Part shown: positions 8,965 through 17,948 of the stretch, in pieces
Layout: the number at the start of each line of letters is the position of its first letter
How positions within the stretch are numbered: the stretch's first letter is position 1
NCBI GenBank assembly: GCA_913009335.1
Contig: CAJVXN010000013.1
Coordinates: 1 to 46,485, forward strand
Reading direction: 5' to 3'
Length of the DNA stretch: 46,485 bases
From: an uncultured bacterium
GTDB taxonomy: Bacteria; Omnitrophota; Gorgyraeia; Ghiorseimicrobiales; Ghiorseimicrobiaceae
Notes under the pieces: model-generated
The model's input: only the letters and a program-made list of their open reading frames with translations
Told to the model about the DNA's origin: nothing
Databases searched by the model: none
Program-made: the position numbers and the translations under genes

Positions 8965-9417
8965 TTACAGCGCTTTTACTAAAGCGGTTTCCAAACAACC
9001 CGGAAACTTTGGACAATTACAACATTCTGTCCAAATCTTCCGCGGCAACTTATCTTTATCAATTTCTCCAAATCCTATATTTTTAAAATAATCCGGCCGA
9101 TATGTCAAAACAAAAATTTTATCAATACCAAAACTTTTTGCCTCGTCTACACATCTTAAAACTAAATCCTTTCCTATCCCCTTACCTTGAAAATTTTCTG
9201 CTACAACCAATGATTTAATCTCAGCTAATCCATCCCAACCGACAATATGCAGAGCGGAACAACCCCGGATTTCTTCGTTATCAACATATACCCAAAAATC
9301 GCGCAGGTTTTCATAAATCTCATTAAGGGAACGCGGCAACATTAAATCAAGATTGGCAAAATGATTTACCAACTTTTGAATATTAACCGCATCGCTTAAT
9401 TCTGCTTTTCTAATCAT
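8965..9417 (-). CDS. GNAT acetyltransferase, short ArgA-like
   Basis: 150-aa GCN5-family N-acetyltransferase. The acetyl-CoA loop is QGKGIG (about residues 81-86) and the later YFKNIGFGEI motif is typical. The C-terminus with LPRKIWTECCNCPKFPGC resembles the short stand-alone N-acetylglutamate synthases found in several bacteria, so arginine biosynthesis is a reasonable but unproven role. Its ATG overlaps the glgC stop (ATGA), so the two are translationally coupled. Confidence 0.85.
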   Translation of the reverse strand: MIRKAELSDAVNIQKLVNHFANLDLMLPRSLNEIYENLRDFWVYVDNEEIRGCSALHIVGWDGLAEIKSLVVAENFQGKGIGKDLVLRCVDEAKSFGIDKIFVLTYRPDYFKNIGFGEIDKDKLPRKIWTECCNCPKFPGCLETALVKAL

Positions 9418-10634
9418 TCTATCTTCGTTCCTTTAGCAACTACGACAATTCCGGAATTTGAAACAAAAAATCTTTTTCGGTCTTTTTCCAAGTCATAACC
9501 GATAATTACACTCCTTGGAATATTCACGTCTTTATCAATAATCGCGCGCTTAATTTTTGCGTAGCGAGAAACATTCACCCCTTCCATAAGTATAGAATCG
9601 GTTATCTCTGAAAAGCTATTTATTCTTACATTCGGTGAAAGTATCGACCGCTCTACCCTACCCCCTGAAATAATACATCCGTCAGAGACCAAGGAATCCA
9701 AAACTAACCCTTTACGCCTAGCTTCATCTTTTCCCGAAAAAACAGTCTTGGCCGGAGGAAATTGTTCATGATAAGTCCGCACAAGCCACGAACGATCATA
9801 TAAATTAAATACAGGAGAGATTTGAACTAAATCCATATTTGCCTCATAATAGGCATCAATTGATCCTATATCCCGCCAGTATTTTGCTTTTTTTCCTCCT
9901 TTTTCCCTGAAATCATAGGCGGCTATCTTCTTGTTTTTCTTAAGCATCTGAGGGATTATGTCTTTTCCGAAATCATGCCCTGTATTTTTTGAGGCGTCCT
10001 CTTTTAATTCTTCCTCTAAAACTTTCCTCTTAAAAACATATATACCCATGGAAGCATATATCTTATCCGGCTTATCTTCTATGGTCGCAGGGCTCTTGGG
10101 TTTCTCGCTAAATCCCCTAACTCCTGTTTTGTTAGTTACCTCAACCACCCCTAAATGCGAAGATTGCGTTTTATCTACTTCTACTACGCCTACCGTTAAA
10201 TCTGCTCCGGATGACTTATGGAAATCAAGCATCCGGCAGTAATTCATCTTATAGACGTGATCGCCGGCTAAAATCAAAACATCGTTAGGATTTTCCTGCT
10301 CAATAGAATAAATATTCTGGTATATCGCGTCTGCTGTACCTTTATACCAATCACCACCTACTCTTTGTTGCGCGGGAATAACATCAACGTATTCACCTAG
10401 ATGCGCGTCAAAAATATCCCATCCTTTACGCAGATGTCTCTGTAAAGATATAGATTTATACTGGATTAAAACATAGATTTTTCTAAGTCCAGAATTAATA
10501 CAATTAGAAAGCGTGAAGTCAATAATACGATAAACTCCGCCAAAGGGCACCGCCGGTTTTACCCTGTCGCGGGTAAGTGGATAAAGGCGCTCCCCCTTGC
10601 CTCCTGCCATTATGAACGTAACAACTTTCTGCAT
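9414..10634 (-). CDS. glgC: Glucose-1-phosphate adenylyltransferase
   Basis: 406-aa ADP-glucose pyrophosphorylase, the committed step of glycogen synthesis (glucose-1-phosphate plus ATP). The N-terminal nucleotidyltransferase motif AGGKGERLYPLT is followed by KPAVPFGG, the ILAGDHVYKM active-site region, the GFSEKP substrate motif and YWRDIGS. A C-terminal left-handed beta helix begins around residue 300. Full length. It begins 7 nt after the base of a hairpin with no Shine-Dalgarno between. The ATGA overlap with the downstream acetyltransferase links the two. Confidence 0.95.
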   Translation of the reverse strand: MQKVVTFIMAGGKGERLYPLTRDRVKPAVPFGGVYRIIDFTLSNCINSGLRKIYVLIQYKSISLQRHLRKGWDIFDAHLGEYVDVIPAQQRVGGDWYKGTADAIYQNIYSIEQENPNDVLILAGDHVYKMNYCRMLDFHKSSGADLTVGVVEVDKTQSSHLGVVEVTNKTGVRGFSEKPKSPATIEDKPDKIYASMGIYVFKRKVLEEELKEDASKNTGHDFGKDIIPQMLKKNKKIAAYDFREKGGKKAKYWRDIGSIDAYYEANMDLVQISPVFNLYDRSWLVRTYHEQFPPAKTVFSGKDEARRKGLVLDSLVSDGCIISGGRVERSILSPNVRINSFSEITDSILMEGVNVSRYAKIKRAIIDKDVNIPRSVIIGYDLEKDRKRFFVSNSGIVVVAKGTKIE

Positions 10635-10635
10635 A

Positions 10636-10748
10636 CAATGAGCGCATAGCTTACGGAAACAAAGTTGACGTAAACTATTTGCGTGAATTGACTCCGAAGC
10701 TTGTGTAGTAAATTTCTTTGAAATTTACAAGCGCTCAAGCAAGGAGTA
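10636..10748 (-). promoter_or_regulatory. Two-hairpin leader element before glgC
   Basis: Hairpin A has base ACTCC/GGAGT plus an inner GTAAATTTC/GAAATTTAC stem. Hairpin B has base ACGCA/TGCGC, a 2-nt 5' bulge (AA) and an upper stem TAGTTTACG/CGTAAGCTA. The linker between them is CAATTC. Other family members have ATCCC/GGGAT at the base of hairpin A, so this copy shows a two-sided change. The element ends TCATTGT and the ATG follows at once without a Shine-Dalgarno. Confidence 0.75.
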
Positions 10749-10780
10749 GATAACAAAAATCACTGTTATTATACTTAAAT

Positions 10781-11737
10781 TTACCTAAAATGACAAGCAA
10801 TAAAATGACCGTTTTCCTTCAATTCTAAAGGTGGTTCATCTCTTGCGCAAATACGTTTTTTGTAACGGCATCTAGTATGGAAACGACACCCGGAAGGCAA
10901 ATTAGATAATGACTCCGGCTCGCCCTTAAGCGAAACCTCCTTTTTGAAACCGGCCAAAATAAGCGCCTCTGTATAAGGATGGATATCTTTATTGTGCTGG
11001 GCTCCAAATATACTCGCAGTTTGAGCCTCCTCAACAATTTTCCCCAGATACATAACAGCGGTCCTATCACTAAAATGCCTAACAACCTTTAAATTGTGGG
11101 ATATAAACAAACAGCTTATTTGCAAGTTTTCCTTAAGCTTAAACAATAAGTCCAAAATCTGTCTCTGAATGAGTACATCTAACGATGAAACAGCTTCGTC
11201 TAAAATCAGCATTTTCGGATTCGTAGCAATCGCGCGTGCTATGGCGATCCTTTGACGTTCCCCCCCTGAGAATTCATAAGGAAATCTTTCCAGCATATCC
11301 CCGGATAAACCAACCTGCTTAAGCAGCTCTACCATTCTATCTTCTAATTCCGACCTTTTCCAGGTCTTTAAAATATCTAAAGCCTCCTTTAAAATCTGAC
11401 TCACCCTGAACCTGGGGTCGAGACTGTTGAAGGGATCCTGAAAAACTACCTGCATATCGCGACGTAGGCGACGCAGTTTACGGCCTGAGCTTAAAGATAG
11501 ATTCACGCCATTAAAATATACATCTCCTGAATCAGGCTGAATAAGCTTTAAAGCAATCCTTCCTAAAGTAGTCTTTCCGCATCCGGATTCACCCACCAAA
11601 CCTACGCTTTGACGATAATCGAGAGACAAATCAACACCGTCAACTGCTTTAACATTACCGACAGTTTTATAAAATAATCCCTTCTTTATGGGAAAGTATT
11701 TTTTAATCCCTGTTAGTTTCAGCAAATTTCCGTTCAT
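10781..11737 (-). CDS. oppF: Oligopeptide ABC transporter ATPase OppF/DppF
   Basis: 318-aa ATPase of a peptide importer. Walker A is GESGCGKTT at residues 49-57, the Q-loop lies in VVFQDPFNSLDPR, the signature is FSGGERQRIAIARA and Walker B is LILDEAVSSLD. The C-terminal oligopeptide extension carries the cysteine pattern of this family (CRFHTRCRYKKRIC) that can bind an iron-sulfur cluster in some members. It is the last gene of the opp set, after oppD and a 211-nt structured gap. Confidence 0.93.
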   Translation of the reverse strand: MNGNLLKLTGIKKYFPIKKGLFYKTVGNVKAVDGVDLSLDYRQSVGLVGESGCGKTTLGRIALKLIQPDSGDVYFNGVNLSLSSGRKLRRLRRDMQVVFQDPFNSLDPRFRVSQILKEALDILKTWKRSELEDRMVELLKQVGLSGDMLERFPYEFSGGERQRIAIARAIATNPKMLILDEAVSSLDVLIQRQILDLLFKLKENLQISCLFISHNLKVVRHFSDRTAVMYLGKIVEEAQTASIFGAQHNKDIHPYTEALILAGFKKEVSLKGEPESLSNLPSGCRFHTRCRYKKRICARDEPPLELKENGHFIACHFR

Positions 11738-11742
11738 AATTT

Positions 11743-11926
11743 TAATAAACGCATGGCTTATGGAGGCATAGCCGACATAAACTATCTGCGTGAATTAATC
11801 CCGTAGCTTACTGTGGAAAATATCGTACCCTCTGGAATTTCACTCCGTGAAATTCCGAGGACTTAAGTCCCGGGAATTCTATGAATTCCACGGGGAGAAA
11901 TTTTCCCAGTGTTTAAGCAAGGGATA
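11743..11926 (-). promoter_or_regulatory. Expanded two-hairpin leader element between oppD and oppF
   Basis: The largest copy of the family. Hairpin A has base ATCCC/GGGAT, then GCTTA/TAAGC and GGGAAAAT/ATTTTCC, and its head carries extra short palindromes (GGAATTC/GAATTCC, GGACTTAAGTCC and GGAATTTCAC/GTGAAATTCC). Hairpin B has base ACGCA/TGCGT, bulge GA and stem TAGTTTATG/CATAAGCCA. The outer closing pair TTAAT/ATTAA replaces the TCAAT/ATTGA seen in other copies, a two-sided change. No Shine-Dalgarno is visible before the oppF ATG. Confidence 0.75.
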
Positions 11927-11948
11927 ACCTTAAATTTGAATTCAAAAA

Positions 11949-12740
11949 TTAATAATCCGCTGCTCTTAAAAGCTCCTTGGTATAATCCTTTTGCGGCTTA
12001 CGTAATAAAATAGGGGTGATATCCTCTTCAATAACTTTACCATTCTGCATTATACAAATTCTATCGGCTAAATTTTCCACAATTCCTAAATCATGTGTTA
12101 TCAATAAAATTGATAGGCCTAATTCTTTCTTTAATTTTCTGAATAAATCCAAAATCTGCGCCTGAAGAGTTACGTCTAAATTACTGGTCGGCTCATCAGC
12201 AATAATTAATTTGGGGTTAAGGCTGATACTCATAGCAATAACTACTCTCTGACGCATACCCCCGCTTAGTTGATGAGGATAAGAACCTACTACTCTATCC
12301 GGTGAAGGAATACCTACCTGCTTTAATAATTCAAGTATTCTTTTGTCAATCTTATTACTATCTAATCCTGGATGTAATTTTAGCATTTCACTCATCTGAT
12401 AGCCTATGTTAAAAACAGGATTAAGGGCACTCAAGGGTTCCTGAAAAATTATAGAAATTTCTCTCCCTCTTATCTTGCGCATGTCTTCTAGAGACAGGCT
12501 TAATAAATCCTTACCTTTATATATAATTTTACCTTTTTCGATACTGGCCTTCGGGTTTAAAAGTTTAAGAATAGATAAAGCGGCTGTAGATTTTCCGCAT
12601 CCGGAGGCACCGACCAAAGCAAGAACCTCTCCTTCCCTAATCACGAAATCCATCCCATCTAATACGGCCTGATACGCATAATCCGCATCATAACTCACCT
12701 TTAAATCACTAATTTTTAATAAATCTTTACCTATGCCCAT
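11949..12740 (-). CDS. oppD: Oligopeptide ABC transporter ATPase OppD/DppD
   Basis: 263-aa ATPase, partner of OppF. Walker A is GASGCGKST (residues 44-52), the Q-loop is in IIFQEPLSALNPVF, the signature is LSGGMRQRVVIAMS, Walker B is LIIADEPTSNLD and the switch histidine is in LLITHD. It lacks the long C-terminal oligopeptide extension of many OppD proteins and is therefore short. It starts 6 nt after oppC ends. Confidence 0.93.
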   Translation of the reverse strand: MGIGKDLLKISDLKVSYDADYAYQAVLDGMDFVIREGEVLALVGASGCGKSTAALSILKLLNPKASIEKGKIIYKGKDLLSLSLEDMRKIRGREISIIFQEPLSALNPVFNIGYQMSEMLKLHPGLDSNKIDKRILELLKQVGIPSPDRVVGSYPHQLSGGMRQRVVIAMSISLNPKLIIADEPTSNLDVTLQAQILDLFRKLKKELGLSILLITHDLGIVENLADRICIMQNGKVIEEDITPILLRKPQKDYTKELLRAADY

Positions 12741-12746
12741 AATATC

Positions 12747-13883
12747 CTAAGATCTAAACATCGGGTCCAGGGCATCTCTTAGCCCATCCCCCAAAAGATT
12801 AAACGACATAACCATAATAAAAATAAATACACCTGGGAGAAGTATCCAGGGATAAAAACCAATCTGCACTATCCCTAATGCCTCCGAAAGCATATTTCCC
12901 CAGCTGGGAATAGGATCCTGAATCCCCAGGCCCAAAAGGCTCAATGTCGCCTCGCCCAATATATATGACGGAATTGACAAAGCTGCCGCAACTATCGCAT
13001 AAGAAGTACAATGCGGCAAGATATGACGCACGATTATCTTAATATTTGAAATCCCTAATGCGCGGGCCGCAAGAACATACTCTCGCTCACGCAGCGACAT
13101 ACTCATTCCCCGTATAACACGGGCCAGCCCCGCCCAACCGATAAATGCAAAAATAAATACGATCATCAAATATATCTGCGCCGAATTAAGATTTGTAGAG
13201 AATCTCTCGCGCAAAACAAGCATAAGATAAAACCCGGGAATCATCATTATCATCTCTGTAAGACGCATAAGGAAATTATCCACTTTTCCGCCGTAGAAAC
13301 CGGAAATACCTCCTATCATTAAACCGATAAAAAAAGAAATAGATACGCCGATTAATCCTATGGTTGAAGATATTCTTGAGCCATAGATAATGCGTGAAAA
13401 AATATCCCTTCCTCTTATATCCGCACCCCACAGATATATCCTTGCGGGCTTATCAACTCCAAATAAACATCTATCCGCATCGAATAAACCCAAGAATTTA
13501 TACCTCTGACGTCTTGCAAAAAACTTTATTCTGTGTATCCGGCTTTTATCTTCTTTATAAATCTTGCGCCTGTATTCATCAAATTCTATTATGGTATCAT
13601 AAATAAACGGCCCTCTGAACTTCCCGCTATCATCAATTATATGAACACGCGCCGGCGCAGCATAAGAAAGAAGCCTCTCTTCATCATCATAGGCATAGGG
13701 AACAAAAAAATCAGCAAACAAAGCTAACGTATACAAGGTAAAAAGAGCAAAAATACTAAACCTACTTAAACGGCTCTTCTTTAAATGCGAAAGCGCTACT
13801 CTAAATTGACTCTTTGATCTATGCTTTGGTTTATTCACCCCGTTAGAGATTTGAGCTGGTATTTTTTTATGTAATATACGCAT
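12747..13883 (-). CDS. oppC: Oligopeptide ABC transporter permease OppC
   Basis: 378-aa inner-membrane permease. A hydrophobic segment near residue 50 is followed by a long soluble insert (about 70-160) that includes LFGVDKPARIYLWGADIRGRDIFSRIIYG, the standard OppC entry motif. At least five more membrane helices follow, with the ATPase-contact EAA loop around RVIRGMSMSLREREYVLAARALG. The annotated ATG has a weak ribosome site, and a GTG at 13838 is an alternative start. The first 16 codons overlap the right arm of an inverted repeat that begins at the oppB stop codon. Confidence 0.88.
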   Translation of the reverse strand: MRILHKKIPAQISNGVNKPKHRSKSQFRVALSHLKKSRLSRFSIFALFTLYTLALFADFFVPYAYDDEERLLSYAAPARVHIIDDSGKFRGPFIYDTIIEFDEYRRKIYKEDKSRIHRIKFFARRQRYKFLGLFDADRCLFGVDKPARIYLWGADIRGRDIFSRIIYGSRISSTIGLIGVSISFFIGLMIGGISGFYGGKVDNFLMRLTEMIMMIPGFYLMLVLRERFSTNLNSAQIYLMIVFIFAFIGWAGLARVIRGMSMSLREREYVLAARALGISNIKIIVRHILPHCTSYAIVAAALSIPSYILGEATLSLLGLGIQDPIPSWGNMLSEALGIVQIGFYPWILLPGVFIFIMVMSFNLLGDGLRDALDPMFRS

Positions 13884-13960
13884 ATCTATCTAAATCTGTT
13901 ATGTTTTCAAAATATTTAACTTACTAGACGGTCACCTTTGGTGACCTATCTCTAACGGGG
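13838..13960 (-). repeat. 13-bp inverted repeat joining oppB stop and oppC start
   Basis: CCCCGTTAGAGAT at 13838-13850 is the exact reverse complement of 13948-13960. Read on minus, the first arm contains the TAG stop of oppB and the second lies in the first codons of oppC. Between them lies a perfect 7-bp hairpin (GGTCACC/GGTGACC, about 13930-13946). In mRNA this could form a large stem that encloses the oppC start codon. Confidence 0.7.
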
Positions 13961-14923
13961 TTCATAGCGAATTCTCGGATCAACGCGGGCAAGAAGAATA
14001 TCCGCAAATAAATTACCTAATAAAAGAAGAGCGCCACTCATTATCACGCTCCCCATAACCAAATATAAATCCCTTGATCTAACCGCACTAAGCATTACCA
14101 TGCCTAATCCCGGCCAGCTGCAAATAATTTCAATCAATGCCGCGCCGCTCAACAATCCGGAAAGATTATATCCGAATATTGTAACTAAAGGGTTTACGGC
14201 ATTACGCAGGGCGTGATGATAAACTACCCGATTCTCTGATAATCCCTTAGCTCTGGCAAAAGTAATATATTGTTGCCGCAAAACATCCAATAGATTCGCG
14301 CGTGTTATACGCTGCAACCCCGCAATACTTCCTACGGATAAAACGATTGTCGGAATAACCAGATGTCTCGCAATATCGAATATTTTTTGTATAAAATTCA
14401 GGGAATCAAAATTTGCCGAACGCATTCCTCCTAAAGGAAGAATTCCGCTTAGACTTGCAAAATACAATAGAAGCAAAGCCAAAAAGAAACTGGGAATAGA
14501 AATTCCGGCAAAAGAAACAAGAGAAAAAAATCTGTCGGAGAAACGTCTATGATGCACCGCGGTATAAATACCTAATGGCAGAGCTATAATCCATGTAAAA
14601 AACAGACTGCTCAAAGAAAGAATAAACGTATTGAACAATCTAGAGGAAATTATATTTTTAACAGGCGCATTATAAGAAAAAGAATACCCTAAATCAAACC
14701 TCGCTAGATTCTTAAGCCAGTAAAAGTACTGCGTTAGAACAGGCTTATCCAACCCATAACTCGCCCTATAGCGGGCAATAGTCTCCTCGGAAACCTGAGG
14801 ATCCATCTTCATTCTGTCGAAGAAATCTTCCGTACCAAGCTGGATAAAAAGAAATGTAATTAAAGACATTACAAGTAAAAGCGGAATTGATATTAATAAT
14901 CTACGTATTATATAAGTAAGCAT
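13952..14923 (-). CDS. oppB: Oligopeptide ABC transporter permease OppB
   Basis: 323-aa inner-membrane permease with about six helices. The N-terminus MLTYIIRRLLISIPLLLVMSLITFLFI is typical of OppB/DppB. The EAA loop is TRANLLDVLRQQYITFARAKGLSENRVVYHHALRNA. It ends inside the inverted repeat shared with oppC. It lies just after oppA and clearly belongs to the same transport operon. Confidence 0.92.
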   Translation of the reverse strand: MLTYIIRRLLISIPLLLVMSLITFLFIQLGTEDFFDRMKMDPQVSEETIARYRASYGLDKPVLTQYFYWLKNLARFDLGYSFSYNAPVKNIISSRLFNTFILSLSSLFFTWIIALPLGIYTAVHHRRFSDRFFSLVSFAGISIPSFFLALLLLYFASLSGILPLGGMRSANFDSLNFIQKIFDIARHLVIPTIVLSVGSIAGLQRITRANLLDVLRQQYITFARAKGLSENRVVYHHALRNAVNPLVTIFGYNLSGLLSGAALIEIICSWPGLGMVMLSAVRSRDLYLVMGSVIMSGALLLLGNLFADILLARVDPRIRYEPR

Positions 14924-14935
14924 GCTATATATTAG

Positions 14936-16723
14936 TTAATCTTTAGGTATTATATATATCTCTTCTATGTTGTGAAACGGCCCGCCAAAACTCGTGGGCT
15001 TAAAGTTGCCGAATTTATTACGCACGGCAAACATCGAATCGCCGAGCACAGTATAAATTAAAGGCAGATTTTCCGAAACAAGCCTCTGCCACTCATCATA
15101 TAATTTTTTTCGCCTTCTTTGATTAAACTCCTGTGCCGCTAAATCAAAAATTTCATCGATTCGTTCTTCCCAGGCTGTCGCGGGGTTATCTTGTGCCGGA
15201 TACCACATATGTAATCTCCCCTTGGAATTCCAAACATTTTTACCAAAATGCGGCTCAATACCCCCGGTAAGCCCTATTACAACAGCATCCCAGTCATAAG
15301 TAGAAACAAGACGCTGCACCAAACTATTAAACTCCAAAGGTAAGAAATTAACTTTCATGCCGAGCTCCTTAAGATCGTTCCTTATCATAGCGGAAATCTG
15401 AATCCGTATATCATCCTCTGCCGCAGTAAATAAATTAAACTCTATTTTCTCACCTTGCACATCTTCCAGGATTCCATCACCATCCCTGTCTCGATATCCA
15501 GCCTCAGCTAAAATATTACGCGCTTTATCTAAATCGTAATCATAAATTACAACATCTTTAGTGTAAAAATTCTCTGCTGACGGACTTACGGGAGAATTTT
15601 GAGAGGTTCCAAAACCATTCATAAGAATCTGAATGATCATTTTTTTATCTATTGCATGCGCCACTGCCCTACGGAAATTAAGATCCGTAAACCAACGTAG
15701 TTTGTTTTCTTGATAATAAGGCATATTTGTTGTCGGGCTTATACCGCGATTCTGATTAAATACAATAAAATTACTGCTAAACGTAGGACCGACATTATAA
15801 ACTGTAAAATCTCTCTCTTTCTCCTTAGGTTTAAGCAAAGGATAATCTTTGCCTCGCAGGCCGTATGAATCCAACTCATTATCCAAAAACCTCAAAAGTG
15901 CGGCATCCTGATTTCCTACAATTAGGAAAATTATTTTTTCAAGATAAGGCAGGCGATTACCTTCTCTATCTTTCTTATAATATCTGGGATTACGCAACAA
16001 GACTACTTTTTCACCGGGTAAATATTCACTAAGTAAAAACGGGCCTGTGCCAATAATCTTTTGCGGATCAGTATCAGTGCCCCAAGTAAAGCTAAACTTA
16101 CCAGCATCAACCGAATCCTTTAAAACATGTTGGGGTAATATTTCCTGAGACATGCTCCTTAAAAACGGAACAAATTTCTTCGGCAAGGTAAACCTAACCG
16201 TAAAATCATCAATTTTTTCAACTTCTATTTTCTTACCCTCAATAGTAAATATATCCCTTGCCGACGAAGGAATTTGATCGTTATAGATAAGAGAGTTGAA
16301 AGTAAAGACTACATCATCCGCGTTAAATCTTTCGCCATCGGACCAAAAAACATCACGGCGTAATTTAAATTCCCAAATAAGGCCATTCTGATCGTAGGAC
16401 CAACTTTGAGCAAGGGCAGGTTTAATTTCAAGCGTTACTCCATCTGTCTCGGTCAAACCTTCAAACATAATACCGATAATAGAAGTCGTTGAAGCTTCCT
16501 TAGCTATTATGAGATTAAAAGAACGCGGATCAGAACTAGCGGCCCAGATAATATGACCGCCGTATCTTTCTTTCGAAGTGCAGCTTGCTGCTAACTCTGC
16601 CGCAGACAAGGAATTAACGCTTAAAAATAAAAAGATTAAAAAAAGAATGGGTTTTGTGAGTTTCACTATCAAGTAAAAAGGCAGGGTATAATTATTATTG
16701 CGCAGTAGGTATCTTTGCTGCAT
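14936..16723 (-). CDS. oppA: Oligopeptide-binding protein OppA (SBP family 5)
   Basis: 595-aa periplasmic solute-binding protein that delivers peptides to OppBCDF. A hydrophobic signal segment (LTKPILFLIFLFLSVNSLSA) lies near residues 21-41. Family-5 motifs follow: MFEGLTETDG, WSYDQNGLIWEFKLRRDVFWSDGERFNADDVVFTF, ATGPF-like IIGTGPFLL and FRRAVAHAIDK. The ATG at 16723 overlaps the secG end by 29 nt and gives an unusually long N-region. A GTG at 16666 would start right before the signal peptide and may be the true start. Confidence 0.88.
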   Translation of the reverse strand: MQQRYLLRNNNYTLPFYLIVKLTKPILFLIFLFLSVNSLSAAELAASCTSKERYGGHIIWAASSDPRSFNLIIAKEASTTSIIGIMFEGLTETDGVTLEIKPALAQSWSYDQNGLIWEFKLRRDVFWSDGERFNADDVVFTFNSLIYNDQIPSSARDIFTIEGKKIEVEKIDDFTVRFTLPKKFVPFLRSMSQEILPQHVLKDSVDAGKFSFTWGTDTDPQKIIGTGPFLLSEYLPGEKVVLLRNPRYYKKDREGNRLPYLEKIIFLIVGNQDAALLRFLDNELDSYGLRGKDYPLLKPKEKERDFTVYNVGPTFSSNFIVFNQNRGISPTTNMPYYQENKLRWFTDLNFRRAVAHAIDKKMIIQILMNGFGTSQNSPVSPSAENFYTKDVVIYDYDLDKARNILAEAGYRDRDGDGILEDVQGEKIEFNLFTAAEDDIRIQISAMIRNDLKELGMKVNFLPLEFNSLVQRLVSTYDWDAVVIGLTGGIEPHFGKNVWNSKGRLHMWYPAQDNPATAWEERIDEIFDLAAQEFNQRRRKKLYDEWQRLVSENLPLIYTVLGDSMFAVRNKFGNFKPTSFGGPFHNIEEIYIIPKD

Positions 16724-17090
16724 TATCCTCTTCTATGTCTTTAGTCTCTGTTGCAATTGGCTCAACGTTAGCTTGCATCTCTTTTTTTTCTTCGCCAGCC
16801 TCACCAGGTAAATAAACTCCCGCTGCTTCTTCTACTATCTGCGGCGCCGCTCGCATTAATGACCTATTTTTCCTAATTGATAAAAGATAAAGGGATAAAC
16901 ACGTAGTTATAAAAAGTATTGCCAGCACCGTAGTTGCACGTGTAAGAAAAGCGCTTGTCTTTGTACCGAATATAGATTCGGCCGAAGAAAAGGTCTCCGT
17001 TAATCCTCCGCCTCTACCGGACTGAATAAGCACAATCGCAACAAGTAAAACACATACCATAACATGGATAACTATTAAAAAACCGTACAT
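16695..17090 (-). CDS. secG: Preprotein translocase subunit SecG
   Basis: 131-aa inner-membrane protein that assists SecYEG. Two membrane helices (about residues 3-22 and 50-70) flank the loop SGRGGGLTETFSSAESIFGTKTSAFLTRAT, the conserved SecG core. The C-terminal tail is long and acidic. It follows tpiA, as in many bacteria where secG sits behind pgk-tpiA. It is translated from a site next to a two-hairpin leader, with a GAAAGGG ribosome site. Confidence 0.92.
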   Translation of the reverse strand: MYGFLIVIHVMVCVLLVAIVLIQSGRGGGLTETFSSAESIFGTKTSAFLTRATTVLAILFITTCLSLYLLSIRKNRSLMRAAPQIVEEAAGVYLPGEAGEEKKEMQANVEPIATETKDIEEDNAAKIPTAQ

Positions 17091-17105
17091 TTATTTTTTC
17101 CCTTT

Positions 17106-17185
17106 CAATGAACGCATAATTTAGAAAAATCTCTGATTTTAGTAAATCATATGCGTGAATTGATCCCGCGCTTTTTGGCGGGATA
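17106..17185 (-). promoter_or_regulatory. Compact two-hairpin leader element between tpiA and secG
   Basis: The shortest clean copy. Hairpin A is only ATCCCGC/GCGGGAT with a small loop. The linker is CAATTC. Hairpin B has base ACGCA/TGCGT, bulge TA and stem TGATTTA/TAAATTA. The closing pairs TCAAT/ATTGA can form around the TC/TC internal loop. The ribosome site follows directly. Confidence 0.8.
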
Positions 17186-17187
17186 AC

Positions 17188-17946
17188 TCATCCTACTGAT
17201 TTCTTTACAATTTCACTAAATGAATCTACTTTCAAGCTGGCACCTCCCACAAGCGCGCCGTCTATATCTTCCTGTTTTATTAAATCTTCTATATTATCCG
17301 GCTTAACTGAACCACCGTATTGAATACGCATACTTTGAGCTGTATCATTATCATAAATTTCCGCAAGCTTCTTTCTGATAAAGCCGTGCACTTCCTGAGC
17401 TTCCGCGGGAGTAGCTGTCTTTCCTGTTCCAATTGCCCAGACAGGCTCATAGGCAAAAATAATATCCTTAGCCTCTTCTTTTTCTATCCCTTCAAGCCCG
17501 CCTCGTAAATGATCCTGGACCACAGAAAATGTATTCCCTTTCTCTCTCTGAGATAAATTCTCCCCTACGCACATAATCGGAATAAGCCCACCGGATAAAA
17601 CAGCTTTTATTCTTTTATTAACCCCCTCATTTGTCTCACCAAAAAACTGCCTTCTCTCGGAATGGCCGATAATAATATATTTAACATCTAATTCCTTAAG
17701 CTGCGCAACAGATGCCTCTCCAGTAAAAGCTCCTTCTGCTTCCCAGTGCGCGTTTTGCGCGCCTAAATTAATATTAGAACCAGAAATTACATCTGAGATT
17801 TCATCTAACAACGTAAAACCGGGAGCGATTACAATATCAACCCCTTTGATCGCATAAAGCTCTCTCTTTAAGCCATTAGCTAATTCAAGCGCATCTGCTA
17901 TTGTTTTATACATTTTCCAATTTCCTGCAATAATAGGCCTTCTCAT
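17188..17946 (-). CDS. tpiA: Triosephosphate isomerase
   Basis: 252-aa glycolytic TIM barrel that interconverts dihydroxyacetone phosphate and glyceraldehyde-3-phosphate. GNWKMYKT carries the catalytic Asn and Lys, IIGHSERRQ the catalytic His, and AYEPVWAIGTGKTATPAEAQEVH the catalytic Glu and flexible loop 6. Full length. It starts 2 nt after the pgk stop, with an AAGGAG ribosome site, so it is co-transcribed with pgk. Confidence 0.97.
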   Translation of the reverse strand: MRRPIIAGNWKMYKTIADALELANGLKRELYAIKGVDIVIAPGFTLLDEISDVISGSNINLGAQNAHWEAEGAFTGEASVAQLKELDVKYIIIGHSERRQFFGETNEGVNKRIKAVLSGGLIPIMCVGENLSQREKGNTFSVVQDHLRGGLEGIEKEEAKDIIFAYEPVWAIGTGKTATPAEAQEVHGFIRKKLAEIYDNDTAQSMRIQYGGSVKPDNIEDLIKQEDIDGALVGGASLKVDSFSEIVKKSVG

Positions 17947-17948
17947 TA

